This document shows, one piece after another, positions 20,864 through 28,188 of a stretch of DNA of 31,587 bases. The DNA lies in the IMG/VR virus record IMGVR_UViG_3300050019_000099, positions 1-31,587 of that record, one strand, 5' to 3'. The translations under genes were made by a program, and so were the position numbers. Under the pieces are notes generated by a model. It searched no databases, was not told the DNA's origin, and was given only the letters and a program-made list of their open reading frames with translations. Source of the stretch: a virus. Every line of letters begins with the position of its first letter. The stretch's first letter is position 1.

Positions 20864-21124
20864 CTATCCCTTCGTCGGGTGGAATGACACGTTCACGATC
20901 TCGTCGGTGCACCGCTCGCAGATGCAGCGTACTGGGTCGTTGCCGAACTCGGCGAGTGGACCGCGCTGTGTGCCGCACACGGCGCACCGTGGCGGGACGG
21001 GGAGCACTATCACGCTCTCCCCGTCCGCGCTCACGTCGACTTCGCACCCGGGCTCTATCCGCGAGTCACGGCGTACGTCGGCGGGCAGCTGCAGCCGCCC
21101 CTTCTCATCGACCACGATGCGCAT
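20864..21124 (-). CDS. AbrB/SpoVT-type DNA-binding domain with zinc ribbon
   Basis: An 86-residue protein. Residues 1-42 (MRIVVDEKGRLQLPADVRRDSRIEPGCEVDVSADGESVIVLP) are a swapped-hairpin AbrB domain with the typical 'D..GRLQLPADVRR' opening. Residues 47-72 carry C47, C50 and C69, C72, a zinc-ribbon-like arrangement, before the tail 'DEIVNVSFHPTKG'. AbrB-type proteins act as dimeric transcription regulators or antitoxins. With no toxin beside it, a regulatory role in early-gene control is more likely. Confidence 0.8.
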   Translation of the reverse strand: MRIVVDEKGRLQLPADVRRDSRIEPGCEVDVSADGESVIVLPVPPRCAVCGTQRGPLAEFGNDPVRCICERCTDEIVNVSFHPTKG

Positions 21125-21126
21125 GG

Positions 21127-21960
21127 CTAGAACGGCTCCGGGCCGCTTGCAGCCTCGGTCGCCGTGGCGCTCACGATCGCCGGTGTGTAGGCGGTGACCA
21201 CGCTGAGCAGGCTCTCGCCGTAGCCCTTGAGCCACGCGGTCTGCGCCGCAGGGAGCTGCTTGCCGCCACCCGCTACGTCGACCAGGGAGAACGTTGCCTT
21301 GGAGTACTTGACCCCTGAGGCGCTCGAAGCGGGCTCGAGGCCGACGCGCGTCACCACACCGTACCAGTACCGTCCCCGCGCCATGAGGCTCTTGACGGCG
21401 AACGTGCGCCAGTTCTTGAGGCTCGTGGCCGGCAGGGGCAGGAGCAGCGGGATCAGGTCACCCTCGCGCAGGATGTAGAGGTGGCGGCGGTTCTTGCACG
21501 CCTTGCCGCCGTCGGGCGAGGATCCGAACTCGTTGAGCCAGCAGCTCGCGCAGTCATGTGCCACGCTCGTGTCGTCCTGCTCGCCGGTCTCCGGGCTGGT
21601 GCCGCGGTCGCCGTGGGCGGTCACGCCGTCGGGGGACACGCAGTCCGGAGCCGTGTTGCCGCCCGTTTCCTCCATCGGTGAGGCCCAGTACGCGTTGACC
21701 GCGTGGTGCGCGACGATGACGCCGACGATCTCCTTGACCACCTCGGCGTCCGCCGGGTCGTCGGGGTTCTCGATCTGGAACGCGGGCATGTCGCCGCTCG
21801 GCATCTTGACCCGCGTGAACAGCAGCATGCCGAGGCTGGTGGGGTCCTCGCCGAGCTCGGATGCGATCGACGCGATGTCGAGCGCGGCGCCGGGCTCCAT
21901 GACCGCGAGCGGGTAGGCCCCGTCCGTCGTCGCCAGTGCGTCCTTCTTCGATGTTTTCAT
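21127..21960 (-). CDS. Conserved phage protein with four-Cys motif, possible ssDNA-binding role
   Basis: A 277-residue protein with AAGGAGG upstream of its ATG. The central motif has C107 (APDCVSPDG), C137-x-x-C140 (CASCWLNEFGSS) and C155 (GKACKNRRHLYIL), then 'EGDLIPLLLPLPATSLKNWRTFAVKSL' and a strand-rich C-terminal half. I recall this layout (D-C-x-S-x-D-G, CxxC, GKACKN, LPxTSLKNW) from many uncharacterised phage proteins in replication regions, often suspected to bind single-stranded DNA. That role is not proved by the sequence. Confidence 0.65.
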   Translation of the reverse strand: MKTSKKDALATTDGAYPLAVMEPGAALDIASIASELGEDPTSLGMLLFTRVKMPSGDMPAFQIENPDDPADAEVVKEIVGVIVAHHAVNAYWASPMEETGGNTAPDCVSPDGVTAHGDRGTSPETGEQDDTSVAHDCASCWLNEFGSSPDGGKACKNRRHLYILREGDLIPLLLPLPATSLKNWRTFAVKSLMARGRYWYGVVTRVGLEPASSASGVKYSKATFSLVDVAGGGKQLPAAQTAWLKGYGESLLSVVTAYTPAIVSATATEAASGPEPF

Positions 21961-21961
21961 G

Positions 21962-22483
21962 CTAGTCCTCCTTGGTTGCTTTGGTATTCATGACCACGAT
22001 CCTGAGCGCCGCAAGCAGCGATGCTTCTTGCCCTTCGTTGATCTTCGCACCCGCGAGGTTCGCACGCGCGAGGTCCGCACCCGCGAGGTTCGCACGCGCG
22101 AGGTCCGCACCCACGAGGCTCGCACGCGCGAGGTCCGCACCCGCGAGGTACGCACCCGCGAGGTTCGCACGCGCGAGGTCCGCACCCGCGAGGTTCGCAC
22201 GCGCGAGGTCCGCACCCACGAGGCTCGCACGCGCGAGGTTCGCACCCGCGAGGTTCGCACGCGCGAGGTCCGCACCCGCGAGGTCCGCACCCGCGAGGTC
22301 CGCACCCGCGAGGTCCGCACCCACGAGGTACGCACCCACGAGGTTCGCACCCACGAGGTCCGCACCCACGAGGTACGCACCCGCGAGGTACGCACGCGCG
22401 AGGTACGCACGCGAACCCCCATCTTTGCCGTGACGCCATTTCACGTGCGCCGCTAGGATGAGGTCCAGGTCCTTCTTCTCCAT
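21962..22483 (-). CDS. Pentapeptide-repeat protein
   Basis: 173 residues from an ATG with AAGGAGGAG upstream. A short N-terminal helix (MEKKDLDLILAAHVKWRHGKDGG) leads into 24 uninterrupted pentapeptides of A-(D/N/Y/S)-L-x-(G/R) type (residues 26-145), then a C-terminal helix (EGQEASLLAALRIVVMNTKAT). Such repeats form a right-handed quadrilateral beta-helix. Some members mimic DNA and inhibit gyrase (MfpA/Qnr), but this one is more Ala-rich and uniform. The role in the phage is unknown. Confidence 0.9.
   Translation of the reverse strand: MEKKDLDLILAAHVKWRHGKDGGSRAYLARAYLAGAYLVGADLVGANLVGAYLVGADLAGADLAGADLAGADLARANLAGANLARASLVGADLARANLAGADLARANLAGAYLAGADLARASLVGADLARANLAGADLARANLAGAKINEGQEASLLAALRIVVMNTKATKED
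22049..22408. repeat. 15-bp tandem repeats with 105-bp higher-order duplication
   Basis: 24 copies of a 15-bp unit like GCACCCGCGAGGTCC encode the pentapeptides. The blocks 22049-22123 and 22154-22228 are identical over 75 bp, exactly 105 bp (7 units) apart. The next 30 bp differ at only two positions. This shows recent expansion by a 7-unit duplication. The array has no stop codons in at least five of six frames. Confidence 0.9.
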
Positions 22484-22538
22484 GTCCTTCTCCTCCTTGT
22501 ATCGTCTCCACTCCCCCCAACCCAGGAGCGGCTTTGAC

Positions 22539-22949
22539 CTACTTCGCTGTCGCCTTGCGCATGTTGCACTTCGGCCGCTGATAGACCTCGACCACGCTCG
22601 CCAGATCCTGCGGCAGCTCCTCGGCGTCGCCCACGAGCTCGCGCAGCGTCGCGTTGATGGTCTGGGCGTTGGCGGTGACCTTGAAGATCCCTCCGCGCCC
22701 CAGCGCGTCCATCAGGTCGTGAAAGGCGTCCATGTTCGCCGCCCCGACGCGGTAGTAATCCTTGACGTCGGGCGAGAACGAGAACCCGTTGGCTGTGATC
22801 TTGGACAGCCCCGCGTCGACCATCGCGGCGAACAGCAGCGCGTCGGCGCGCTCCACCTCCGCGTTCGCTGCCTTGAGCTCATCCTCGCGCTGCGCTTTGG
22901 CGTCCTTGGCGTCGATGAGCGCCGCCGCCAGTGCGTTGAGGTCGGCCAC
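22539..22949 (-). CDS. Hypothetical coiled-coil protein (136 aa)
   Basis: GTG at 22949 with GGAGG upstream, one base after the preceding stop. Residues 1-45 form a coiled coil ('LAAALIDAKDAKAQREDELKAANAEVERADALLFAAM'). The rest ('GLSKITANGFSFSPDVKDYYRVGAANMDAFHDLMDALGRGGIFKVTANAQTINATLRELV') resembles Gam/Gp157-like early phage proteins in layout. The assignment is tentative. Confidence 0.65.
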   Translation of the reverse strand: MADLNALAAALIDAKDAKAQREDELKAANAEVERADALLFAAMVDAGLSKITANGFSFSPDVKDYYRVGAANMDAFHDLMDALGRGGIFKVTANAQTINATLRELVGDAEELPQDLASVVEVYQRPKCNMRKATAK

Positions 22950-22950
22950 G

Positions 22951-23154
22951 TCAGGCCTCCTCGCTCGGGGGGTTGTTGAACGCGTCGAGCGCCGCACACT
23001 CCTCAGGCCACGTGGTGCGCAGCAGCCGCTCGTTGCCCAGATCGGCGTGACAGAGCAGCGCGTCCAGCGCACGGAGCAGCCGCGCCTCGAACCACGTGCC
23101 CTCACCCGCCAGGATGTTGCCGACGTGCGTCTTGTCGTACGGGGACAGTGCCAT
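22951..23154 (-). CDS. Small early protein (67 aa)
   Basis: I chose the second ATG (23154), which lies 6 nt after AGGAGG; the ATG at 23160 is directly against the SD. The product MALSPYDKTHVGNILAGEGTWFEARLLRALDALLCHADLGNERLL.. is helical and similar in feel to small phage proteins seen beside recombination genes. It is the first gene after the promoter at 23209-23247. Function unknown. Confidence 0.65.
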   Translation of the reverse strand: MALSPYDKTHVGNILAGEGTWFEARLLRALDALLCHADLGNERLLRTTWPEECAALDAFNNPPSEEA

Positions 23155-23208
23155 GAGCATCCTCCTCCTGTTTGTCCGCCCGGCCCCACGCCGTGCGTGC
23201 ACATGCGA

Positions 23209-23247
23209 CTCTACGCTACCTGCCGAGGTGGGTCAACGCCCCACTTC
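23209..23247 (-). promoter_or_regulatory. Promoter with 20-bp repeated -35/operator element (copy B)
   Basis: On the minus strand a -35 TTGACC (23236-23231) and a -10 TAGAGT (23214-23209) are 16 bp apart. The -35 lies inside GTGGGTCAACGCCCCACTTC (plus strand, 23228-23247), an exact 20-bp match to 27970-27989. The element has inverted arms GTGGG/CCCAC. It starts right after the stop of the HTH gene and would drive the gene at 23154 and those after it. Confidence 0.65.
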
Positions 23248-23817
23248 TCACACCGCCACCCTCCGCCGGCCTTGCCCCGTGCGCACCGTCGGCGCCGCAT
23301 GCGGGCCCCGCGGCCTCGCCAGCCACGAGCGCACCTCGGCTGCGCCTTTGCGCGCCCTGGTCGCGGCGGTGCGGTCGTGATGCGTGACCTCGCTGCGAGG
23401 CTCGGTGGTGCGCTCCCACAGCCGCAGTATCTTCGCCGCCGTTGCCACCTCAACGTTGCACCGGTCGATCTGCAGCTGCCGTGTGTTGCCGATGTTCACC
23501 GCGATCCACGCTGCGCTGTAGCCAAGCGCCATGAGGTCGGCGATCATAGCCCACACCTCGTGCGCCGGGATGAGCTGCCTGGGCGCAAACTCGGGACGCG
23601 CCGCGAGGATCCGCGTCTCGGTCGCCTGGTTCACCCTGCGACACGGCGGGCATCCTCGCTCAGGGCGGCCGTACAGGATGCCTCGAACGCAGGTCGGCGA
23701 CACCCCGCACGCAGCGGCGATGCGCTTATTGCCCATGCCGGTGTGCAGCAGGAGCACGAGGTGTGATCGGGACGGCGTCGCGTCGACGAGGGCACTGGCG
23801 AGGTTCGGGCGGGTCAC
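23248..23817 (-). CDS. Helix-turn-helix DNA-binding protein
   Basis: 189 residues from a GTG (GTGA overlap). Residues ~18-45 are a resolvase/sigma-like HTH: 'SHLVLLLHTGMGNKRIAAACGVSPTCVRGILYG'. A Cys pair (CPPC) and 'INQATETRILAARPE'-like segment follow, then a second HTH-like unit ('MIADLMALGYSAAWIAVNIGNTRQLQ'). The C-terminal ~50 residues are basic and disordered. Related proteins are frequent in actinobacteriophages and are annotated only as HTH proteins. It lies directly upstream of promoter copy B and may regulate it. Confidence 0.8.
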   Translation of the reverse strand: MTRPNLASALVDATPSRSHLVLLLHTGMGNKRIAAACGVSPTCVRGILYGRPERGCPPCRRVNQATETRILAARPEFAPRQLIPAHEVWAMIADLMALGYSAAWIAVNIGNTRQLQIDRCNVEVATAAKILRLWERTTEPRSEVTHHDRTAATRARKGAAEVRSWLARPRGPHAAPTVRTGQGRRRVAV

Positions 23818-24023
23818 TTGGCGGCCTCTACCGCTGCGATGGCGAGGAACCACTTGTCTCGGGCGTGGTAGTACCCTGCGGTGCGCGGGTCATCATCTTC
23901 GGTGCGCCACGCCTTCGCCGCCTTGTGCTCTGCCATCAGCAGCGCTACCTTCGCTTCCAGCGCCTTCGTGTGGGCGCGCAGTTCTCGGATCGTCTGCTCG
24001 GTGTTGTTGTCTCCGGAGCTCAC
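23814..24023 (-). CDS. Small helical protein (69 aa)
   Basis: GTG at 24023 (GTGA overlap) and a GTGA at its end. A coiled-coil N-terminus ('NNTEQTIRELRAHTKALEAKVALLMAEHKAAKAW') is followed by 'GYYHARDKWFLAIAAVEAAK'. No function recognised. Confidence 0.6.
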   Translation of the reverse strand: MSSGDNNTEQTIRELRAHTKALEAKVALLMAEHKAAKAWRTEDDDPRTAGYYHARDKWFLAIAAVEAAK

Positions 24024-24547
24024 GCTGCACCCGCTTCCCGGTGATGGTCACGGTGGCACCTATGGCAGAGCCACCTGACTGATAGCGGCTTGGAGTAGTC
24101 ATCGTGATGGGCTTCTGCCCTGCCCGTATTGCTGCACGCTTCGCATACGCAAGGGTTCACGACCTTGCCCGTTCGAACGGCGCGGTTCAGAACATCATGC
24201 GCGTGGGCCGCTTGCGGATTCTCTGCTCGCCATCGAGCGGTAATGGCAAGAGCTTGTTCGGGATGCTTTGCACGCCACCGCGACGAGAATGCCTTCACAC
24301 TATCGGGGTGCTCGGCACGCCAACGCGACACAGAGGCAGATGCTTTCTCAGCGTTCTCCTTGTGCCATTTGGCTGTCGCAGCGTTGGCCTTCTCGGGATT
24401 CGCCTGTCTCCACTTCCGAAGTTCTACCGTGCGGCAGCTCTTACAGCGCGACCGCAGCCCATCCGACTTGCGAGCGTCGCGATCAAACTCCGACAGCGGC
24501 TTGTTCTCGCCGCAGCCCGTGCACTGCTTGCGCTCTGTGGCGCTCAT
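24020..24547 (-). CDS. HNH endonuclease with zinc ribbon and tandem 'RWRAEHPE' repeats
   Basis: 175 residues from the ATG at 24547 (ATGA overlap). An N-terminal zinc ribbon (CTGCGENKPLSEF ... CKSC) is followed by five or so repeats of a ~15-residue helix with the core K/R-W-R/H-x-E-N/H-P-E (RKWRQANPEK, AKWHKENAEK, SRWRAEHPDS, SRWRAKHPEQ, ARWRAENPQA). The C-terminus contains 'VCEACSNTGRAEAHHDDYSKPLSVRWLCHRCHRDHH', an HNH/treble-clef motif. These proteins are common free-standing phage endonucleases; the repeats probably contact DNA. Confidence 0.85.
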   Translation of the reverse strand: MSATERKQCTGCGENKPLSEFDRDARKSDGLRSRCKSCRTVELRKWRQANPEKANAATAKWHKENAEKASASVSRWRAEHPDSVKAFSSRWRAKHPEQALAITARWRAENPQAAHAHDVLNRAVRTGKVVNPCVCEACSNTGRAEAHHDDYSKPLSVRWLCHRCHRDHHREAGAA

Positions 24548-24753
24548 GGCTTGACCTCTGGGACATAGGGCGTCCAATGGGCTTCGCAGCGCCATGGCTT
24601 CTTTGATTGCGGATGTGCCATGCACGGATGGCCCCACATATCGGGATTGTTCGCAGCTTCGATACGCGCGCCCTCGTCGGGCATGGAGCTTCCACACTCG
24701 TCACACACCCACACGCGCTCTGCGTTCGGCTTTCCGAGAATGTCTGCGCTCAT
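24544..24753 (-). CDS. Zinc-ribbon-like small protein (69 aa)
   Basis: Starts MSADILGKPNAERVW with ATGA overlaps at both ends. Contains CDECGSSMPDEG and later HPCMAH and WRCEAH, which together could ligate zinc. Likely a small metal-binding accessory protein; function unknown. Confidence 0.6.
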   Translation of the reverse strand: MSADILGKPNAERVWVCDECGSSMPDEGARIEAANNPDMWGHPCMAHPQSKKPWRCEAHWTPYVPEVKP

Positions 24754-25442
24754 CGCTGCGCCTCCACCCAGTCGAGGATGGTGCGGATGCGCTCCACCGG
24801 AACGGAGTCCATCCACTTGTGGCTGTAGGAGGTTGCCCCTTTCACGCGCTCCCGCATCCTCTTCGCCGCCTCCCGCACATCCTCGGGTACTCCGATGGGG
24901 GATTCGAGAGCGGCGGTGAGGGCGGCGTCGACGGTTGCGACAGCGATGCGGCCGCCTTCACCGTTCATGAAGAAGTCGTAGCCCCCGCAGGCGTTAGTGG
25001 CTTCCCAAGCGGCTTCCAGTCCGGCTTGTGTCCCGCGCTCCATCGCCTCTGAGCGGGAGACGGTCTGCGCGTCCTTCTGCTGCGCTCTCACGGCGTCGAT
25101 GATGTAGCGGGCAGCGGCGTCGAAGGCTGTGAAGCACCCGCCTAGCTTCCCGGCGTCTCCTGTGTACCGTTCCCATGCTCTCGCGCGAATGTCATCCGGT
25201 GACAGTTCGTCTCCATCGGGATTGATACCGACAGCGAGAAGGTCATCCTCGGCTGCGAAGTGATACTGCGGCTCGCCGTTGATTACGTCGCCGGTCGGCT
25301 TGGCAAGGTCAATCCAGTCGCCTTCCTCGCTCTCCACGAACCTCTTGCTGAGCGGGACCGTATCACCCTCACAGACGGGTGGCAGGAGCGGGGTGACGGC
25401 TGCGATGAAGTCGTCGTGCGTTCCGTCGGTGTAGCGGCTCAT
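24750..25442 (-). CDS. Hypothetical protein (230 aa)
   Basis: ATG at 25442, overlapping the helicase stop as ATGA. Begins MSRYTDGTHDDFIAAVTPLLPP. An acidic N-terminal half and a helical middle ('AFDAAARYIIDAVRAQQKDAQTV') are followed by a C-terminal region ending 'RVKGATSYSHKWMDSVPVERIRTILDWVEAQR'. No catalytic motif or family is recognised. Confidence 0.65.
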   Translation of the reverse strand: MSRYTDGTHDDFIAAVTPLLPPVCEGDTVPLSKRFVESEEGDWIDLAKPTGDVINGEPQYHFAAEDDLLAVGINPDGDELSPDDIRARAWERYTGDAGKLGGCFTAFDAAARYIIDAVRAQQKDAQTVSRSEAMERGTQAGLEAAWEATNACGGYDFFMNGEGGRIAVATVDAALTAALESPIGVPEDVREAAKRMRERVKGATSYSHKWMDSVPVERIRTILDWVEAQR

Positions 25443-27151
25443 GGCTTTCTGCTTTCGTCGTAGGCAGCGATGTCGTCCAGCAGCCGAGTCCATGTGCTGA
25501 AATGGGCGGCGAAGATCCTCGCGCCCCGGTTCACGATGAGGTCGGCCACGTTACGCTTGAGCCTCAGGGCCTCGGCGATCTGCTCGTCGACCGTGCCAGT
25601 GGCGAGCACGTGGTAGTAGGTGCACGGACGCGTCTGCCCGATGCGGTGGATCCGCGCCTTGGCCTGTTCGTAGGATGCGTAATTGAAGTCGAGCGAGGCG
25701 AACACCATCGTGGAGGCGGCGTGCAGCGTGATCCCGGCTCCGCCCACCTGGAGCTGCGCCACGAGTACCCGAACGTCCTCGTCCTCCTGGAACCGGCGCA
25801 CCAGCTCCCCTCGCTCGCCCGTCGGCGTGTCGCCGGTGAGCTCGACGCACCCCGGCAGGCGTGAGACCAGCTCGGCGATCTCGGAGCGGAAGCGGGCGAA
25901 CACGACGACCTTGTCCCCTCCGGACACCGCGTCCTCGACGATCTCGATCACCGCGTCGGCCTTGCTCGTGCCGAGCCGCTGCACCGTCCCGTCGTCCAGG
26001 GGTACGCTGCCCGAGGCGATCTGCTGCAGCCGTAGCAGCCTCGTGAGCACGTTGGCGACGCTCACCTCGCCGGCTGCGAACTCTGCCACGCTGTCACGGG
26101 CGAGCTGCTGGTAGGCGCCGCGCTCCGCGCTCGAGAGCTCGACGGGCACCGTGACGTCCGTCGTGGCCGGCAGGTCGAGCGCGTCAGCCTTGGTGACCCT
26201 GTAGGCGATGGAGTGGGCCCGCTCGGTGAGCCGCTCGAGCGCCTTGTAGCCGACCACCTGTTTGCCCTCGAATCCGCCCATGACGGCGTAGGTGGCGCGG
26301 AAGGCGTAGTAGCTCGGGCCGAAGATGGACGGGTCGAGGTACCGCCACTGCGCGAACACGTCCATCGGGCCGTTGGTGACAGGTGTGCCCGAGAGCGCCA
26401 GGCGATACCTCGCACGGGCCGCCAGCGCTGTGACGCCCTTGGTCTGCTTCGATGCGTGCCCCTTGATGCGCTGGGACTCGTCGGCGATCACCATGTCCGG
26501 CTTCCACGCCGCGAGCTCGCGACCGAGCCGCCACGCGCTCTCGTAGTTGATGATCGCCACGGCGATAGAGTCCGCGCCGCAGATGCGCTGCGCCTCCTGT
26601 AGCCAGCTGAGCGCGTCGAGGCGCTTGGTCTTGGTGCCGAGCAGCTCGGCGTAGGAGACCGCGCCTCGCGGCCGGTCGAGGAACTGTGCGATCTCGCGTG
26701 ACCACACCGGCACCACCGAGCTCGGGCAGACGATGAGTACCCGGCGCACCTTGCCCTGTCGGTGGAGTCGCGCCGCAAGCTCCAGCGCCGCGAGGGTCTT
26801 GCCACACCCCATCTCGAGAAGCAACGCGAAGCCGGGCCGACCACTCTCGAACGCCTGCATCGCCGCGGCGACCGCCTCGCGTTGGTGCGCGTAGGGTGTG
26901 GCGGCTGTGAGCCACCGTCCTGTGTCTCGCGGAGCCTCGCGTGCCTCCACCCTCGGCAGCAACGCACGCACCTCGGGCGGCAGGGTCGGACAGACGGCCG
27001 CGAGCGAGGCCGCGTTGCTCGGGGTGGCGTCCACCGTCCAGCACTTGAGCGCCGGGCTCCACATCGCCCCCGTGAGTGCCGCGATGGCGGTCCGCTCGCG
27101 GTATGCGTCGGACACGGCGATCAGGCCGTGGGGCAGCAGCGTGACGTTCAC
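25439..27151 (-). CDS. SNF2-family DNA helicase/translocase
   Basis: 570 residues from a GTG (GTGA overlap). Motif I is LEMGCGKT (112-119). Motif II is DESQ (224-227), and motif III is SGTP (254-257). The second RecA domain includes 'KVVVFARFRSEIAELVSRL', 'QLQVGGAGITLHAAS' and motif VI QAKARIHRIGQTR (496-508). The N-terminal ~80 residues may be a HARP-like substrate-recognition region. Phage SNF2 proteins are thought to help replication-fork remodelling or recombination. The gene lies early in the cluster downstream of promoter copy A. Confidence 0.93.
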   Translation of the reverse strand: MNVTLLPHGLIAVSDAYRERTAIAALTGAMWSPALKCWTVDATPSNAASLAAVCPTLPPEVRALLPRVEAREAPRDTGRWLTAATPYAHQREAVAAAMQAFESGRPGFALLLEMGCGKTLAALELAARLHRQGKVRRVLIVCPSSVVPVWSREIAQFLDRPRGAVSYAELLGTKTKRLDALSWLQEAQRICGADSIAVAIINYESAWRLGRELAAWKPDMVIADESQRIKGHASKQTKGVTALAARARYRLALSGTPVTNGPMDVFAQWRYLDPSIFGPSYYAFRATYAVMGGFEGKQVVGYKALERLTERAHSIAYRVTKADALDLPATTDVTVPVELSSAERGAYQQLARDSVAEFAAGEVSVANVLTRLLRLQQIASGSVPLDDGTVQRLGTSKADAVIEIVEDAVSGGDKVVVFARFRSEIAELVSRLPGCVELTGDTPTGERGELVRRFQEDEDVRVLVAQLQVGGAGITLHAASTMVFASLDFNYASYEQAKARIHRIGQTRPCTYYHVLATGTVDEQIAEALRLKRNVADLIVNRGARIFAAHFSTWTRLLDDIAAYDESRKP

Positions 27152-27351
27152 AACTCGTCCTCGTCGGCGAGCAGGTAGGAGTAGTGGACGCCGAGCTTCA
27201 CGGCCATGCGGTCCAGGTTCGCTATGGAGAGCTTATCGCCCCGCTGCGCGCGACAGAAGCTGCGCGCGAAGGCGACGCCGTAGACCTCGGGTGCGCTGTC
27301 ACCGAGGGCGCGCATCAGCGCAGGCAGGTCGACTCGCACCATCTCACTCAT
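27148..27351 (-). CDS. Small XRE-like HTH regulator
   Basis: 67 residues from the ATG at 27351, overlapping the previous gene by 8 nt. The sequence '..EVYGVAFARSFCRAQRGDKLSIANLDRMAVKLGVHYSYLLADEDEL' fits the second half of a Cro/CI-type fold (recognition helix then 'LDRMAVKLGV'). The first helices are degenerate, so DNA binding is plausible but not certain. It is near promoter copy A and may be an early regulator. Confidence 0.6.
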   Translation of the reverse strand: MSEMVRVDLPALMRALGDSAPEVYGVAFARSFCRAQRGDKLSIANLDRMAVKLGVHYSYLLADEDEL

Positions 27352-27709
27352 TGGGGAGCCACACCAACCCGCCGAGCGTGCGGTACTCCACCGGCCTGTC
27401 GCAGCCGATGGCGTCCCTGATGCCCTGCTTCATCCCATCTGTGATCCCGAGGTCGGCGTAGACGACGGTCGCGTCGGCGCGCTGCGCCCACGCCAGTCCG
27501 GCTTCGATGCCCAGCTCGCGCTCATCGGGGTCGCTGTCGCGTAGCACTCCGGGCTGGGTGTAGAGCAGGTGGCTCGCGAAGGGAGCCTCGCCGCGGCTGA
27601 GGCAGTCAGCCATGCAGGCACGGGCGTAGACGGTGTTACGTGCCACTTCGCCCGCGTACGGGCTCTCGACGACCACACAGCGTACCGTGTCGAGGTCCGG
27701 GGCGCTCAT
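27344..27709 (-). CDS. DUF7768 / nucleoside 2-deoxyribosyltransferase-like protein
   Basis: 121 residues from an ATG (ATGA overlap). The opening 'VVVESPYAGEVARNTVYARACMADCLSRGEAPFASHLLYTQPGVL' and 'ERELGIEAGLAWAQRADATVVYADLGITDGMKQGI' match DUF7768-type proteins, relatives of nucleoside 2-deoxyribosyltransferases and DUF4406. They may act on nucleotides during phage DNA modification or salvage. The substrate is unknown. Confidence 0.8.
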   Translation of the reverse strand: MSAPDLDTVRCVVVESPYAGEVARNTVYARACMADCLSRGEAPFASHLLYTQPGVLRDSDPDERELGIEAGLAWAQRADATVVYADLGITDGMKQGIRDAIGCDRPVEYRTLGGLVWLPNE

Positions 27710-27894
27710 AGATCCTCATCCCTCGCCGCGTCGATCGCCCTGTCCGCTACGTCGTCCATCGCATCAGCCCAGCATGCTCTCAGGTCATAGTCGAACCCGC
27801 ACCGCTCGTAGCGAGGACAGTCTTCGCACTCGTCGCGGCGGTAGAGATCGTCGATCGTGGCGTCGGTGACGCCGGGGGGAAGGTTGGACAGCAT
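27706..27894 (-). CDS. Small Cys-containing early protein (62 aa)
   Basis: ATG at 27894, first gene after promoter copy A. The product MLSNLPPGVTDATIDDLYRRDECEDCPRYERCGFDYD.. has CEDCPRYERC, a small metal-binding-like motif, then a helical acidic tail. Its lead position suggests an early protein acting on the host. Function unknown. Confidence 0.65.
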   Translation of the reverse strand: MLSNLPPGVTDATIDDLYRRDECEDCPRYERCGFDYDLRACWADAMDDVADRAIDAARDEDL

Positions 27895-27949
27895 TCGAAT
27901 GCCTCCTCACTCGTTGCGCGCTGAGCCCCACGCCCAGCGCTGCCCCGTC

Positions 27950-27989
27950 AGAGTACCGCTTCGCGCAATGTGGGTCAACGCCCCACTTC
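27950..27989 (-). promoter_or_regulatory. Promoter with 20-bp repeated -35/operator element (copy A)
   Basis: A -35 TTGACC (27978-27973) and a -10 TACTCT (27955-27950) on the minus strand, separated by 17 bp. The -35 is embedded in GTGGGTCAACGCCCCACTTC (27970-27989), identical to 23228-23247. A start near 27943 gives a ~50-nt leader to the gene at 27894. It follows three GC-rich hairpins, so it is well placed as the first early promoter. Confidence 0.7.
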
Positions 27990-28001
27990 AAGGGACGGAG
28001 C

Positions 28002-28033
28002 GGGGGTCCGCGCGTCTCGCCACGCGGACCCCC
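28002..28033 (-). terminator. GC-rich hairpin, candidate terminator
   Basis: GGGGGTCCGCG (28002-28012) and CGCGGACCCCC (28023-28033) are perfect 11-bp arms with a 10-nt loop. No long T-run follows on the transcribed strand, which is common for actinobacterial intrinsic terminators. It lies between the lysis genes and promoter copy A. Confidence 0.5.
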
Positions 28034-28036
28034 TGC

Positions 28037-28072
28037 GGTGCGCCCGAGCGAACGCTGTGGGGGGGGCGCACC
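28037..28072 (-). terminator. Second hairpin of the terminator cluster
   Basis: Perfect 9-bp arms GGTGCGCCC (28037-28045) and GGGCGCACC (28064-28072), with an 18-nt loop containing its own small AGCG/CGCT stem. It directly precedes the hairpin at 28002-28033 in transcription order. Confidence 0.45.
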
Positions 28073-28118
28073 AGGCACTCGGAGGAGGAGTGTCGCCTCT
28101 ATCGTAGCACGCGAAAGC

Positions 28119-28153
28119 GAGGCCCTCGGGCCGGGGCGGGTCCCAAGGGCCTC
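28119..28153 (-). terminator. First hairpin after the holin gene
   Basis: Perfect 8-bp arms GAGGCCCT (28119-28126) and AGGGCCTC (28146-28153), followed on the transcribed strand by GCTTTCGCG. It lies ~36 nt after the holin stop and is the likely end of the lysis transcript. Confidence 0.5.
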
Positions 28154-28188
28154 TATGGCAAACGAGCGGCGCGCAGCGCTCGGGAGCC

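Noticed and set aside
22049-22408. Short regular repeats considered as a CRISPR array
   Set aside because: The units are contiguous 15-bp codon-phased repeats without spacers and encode pentapeptides.
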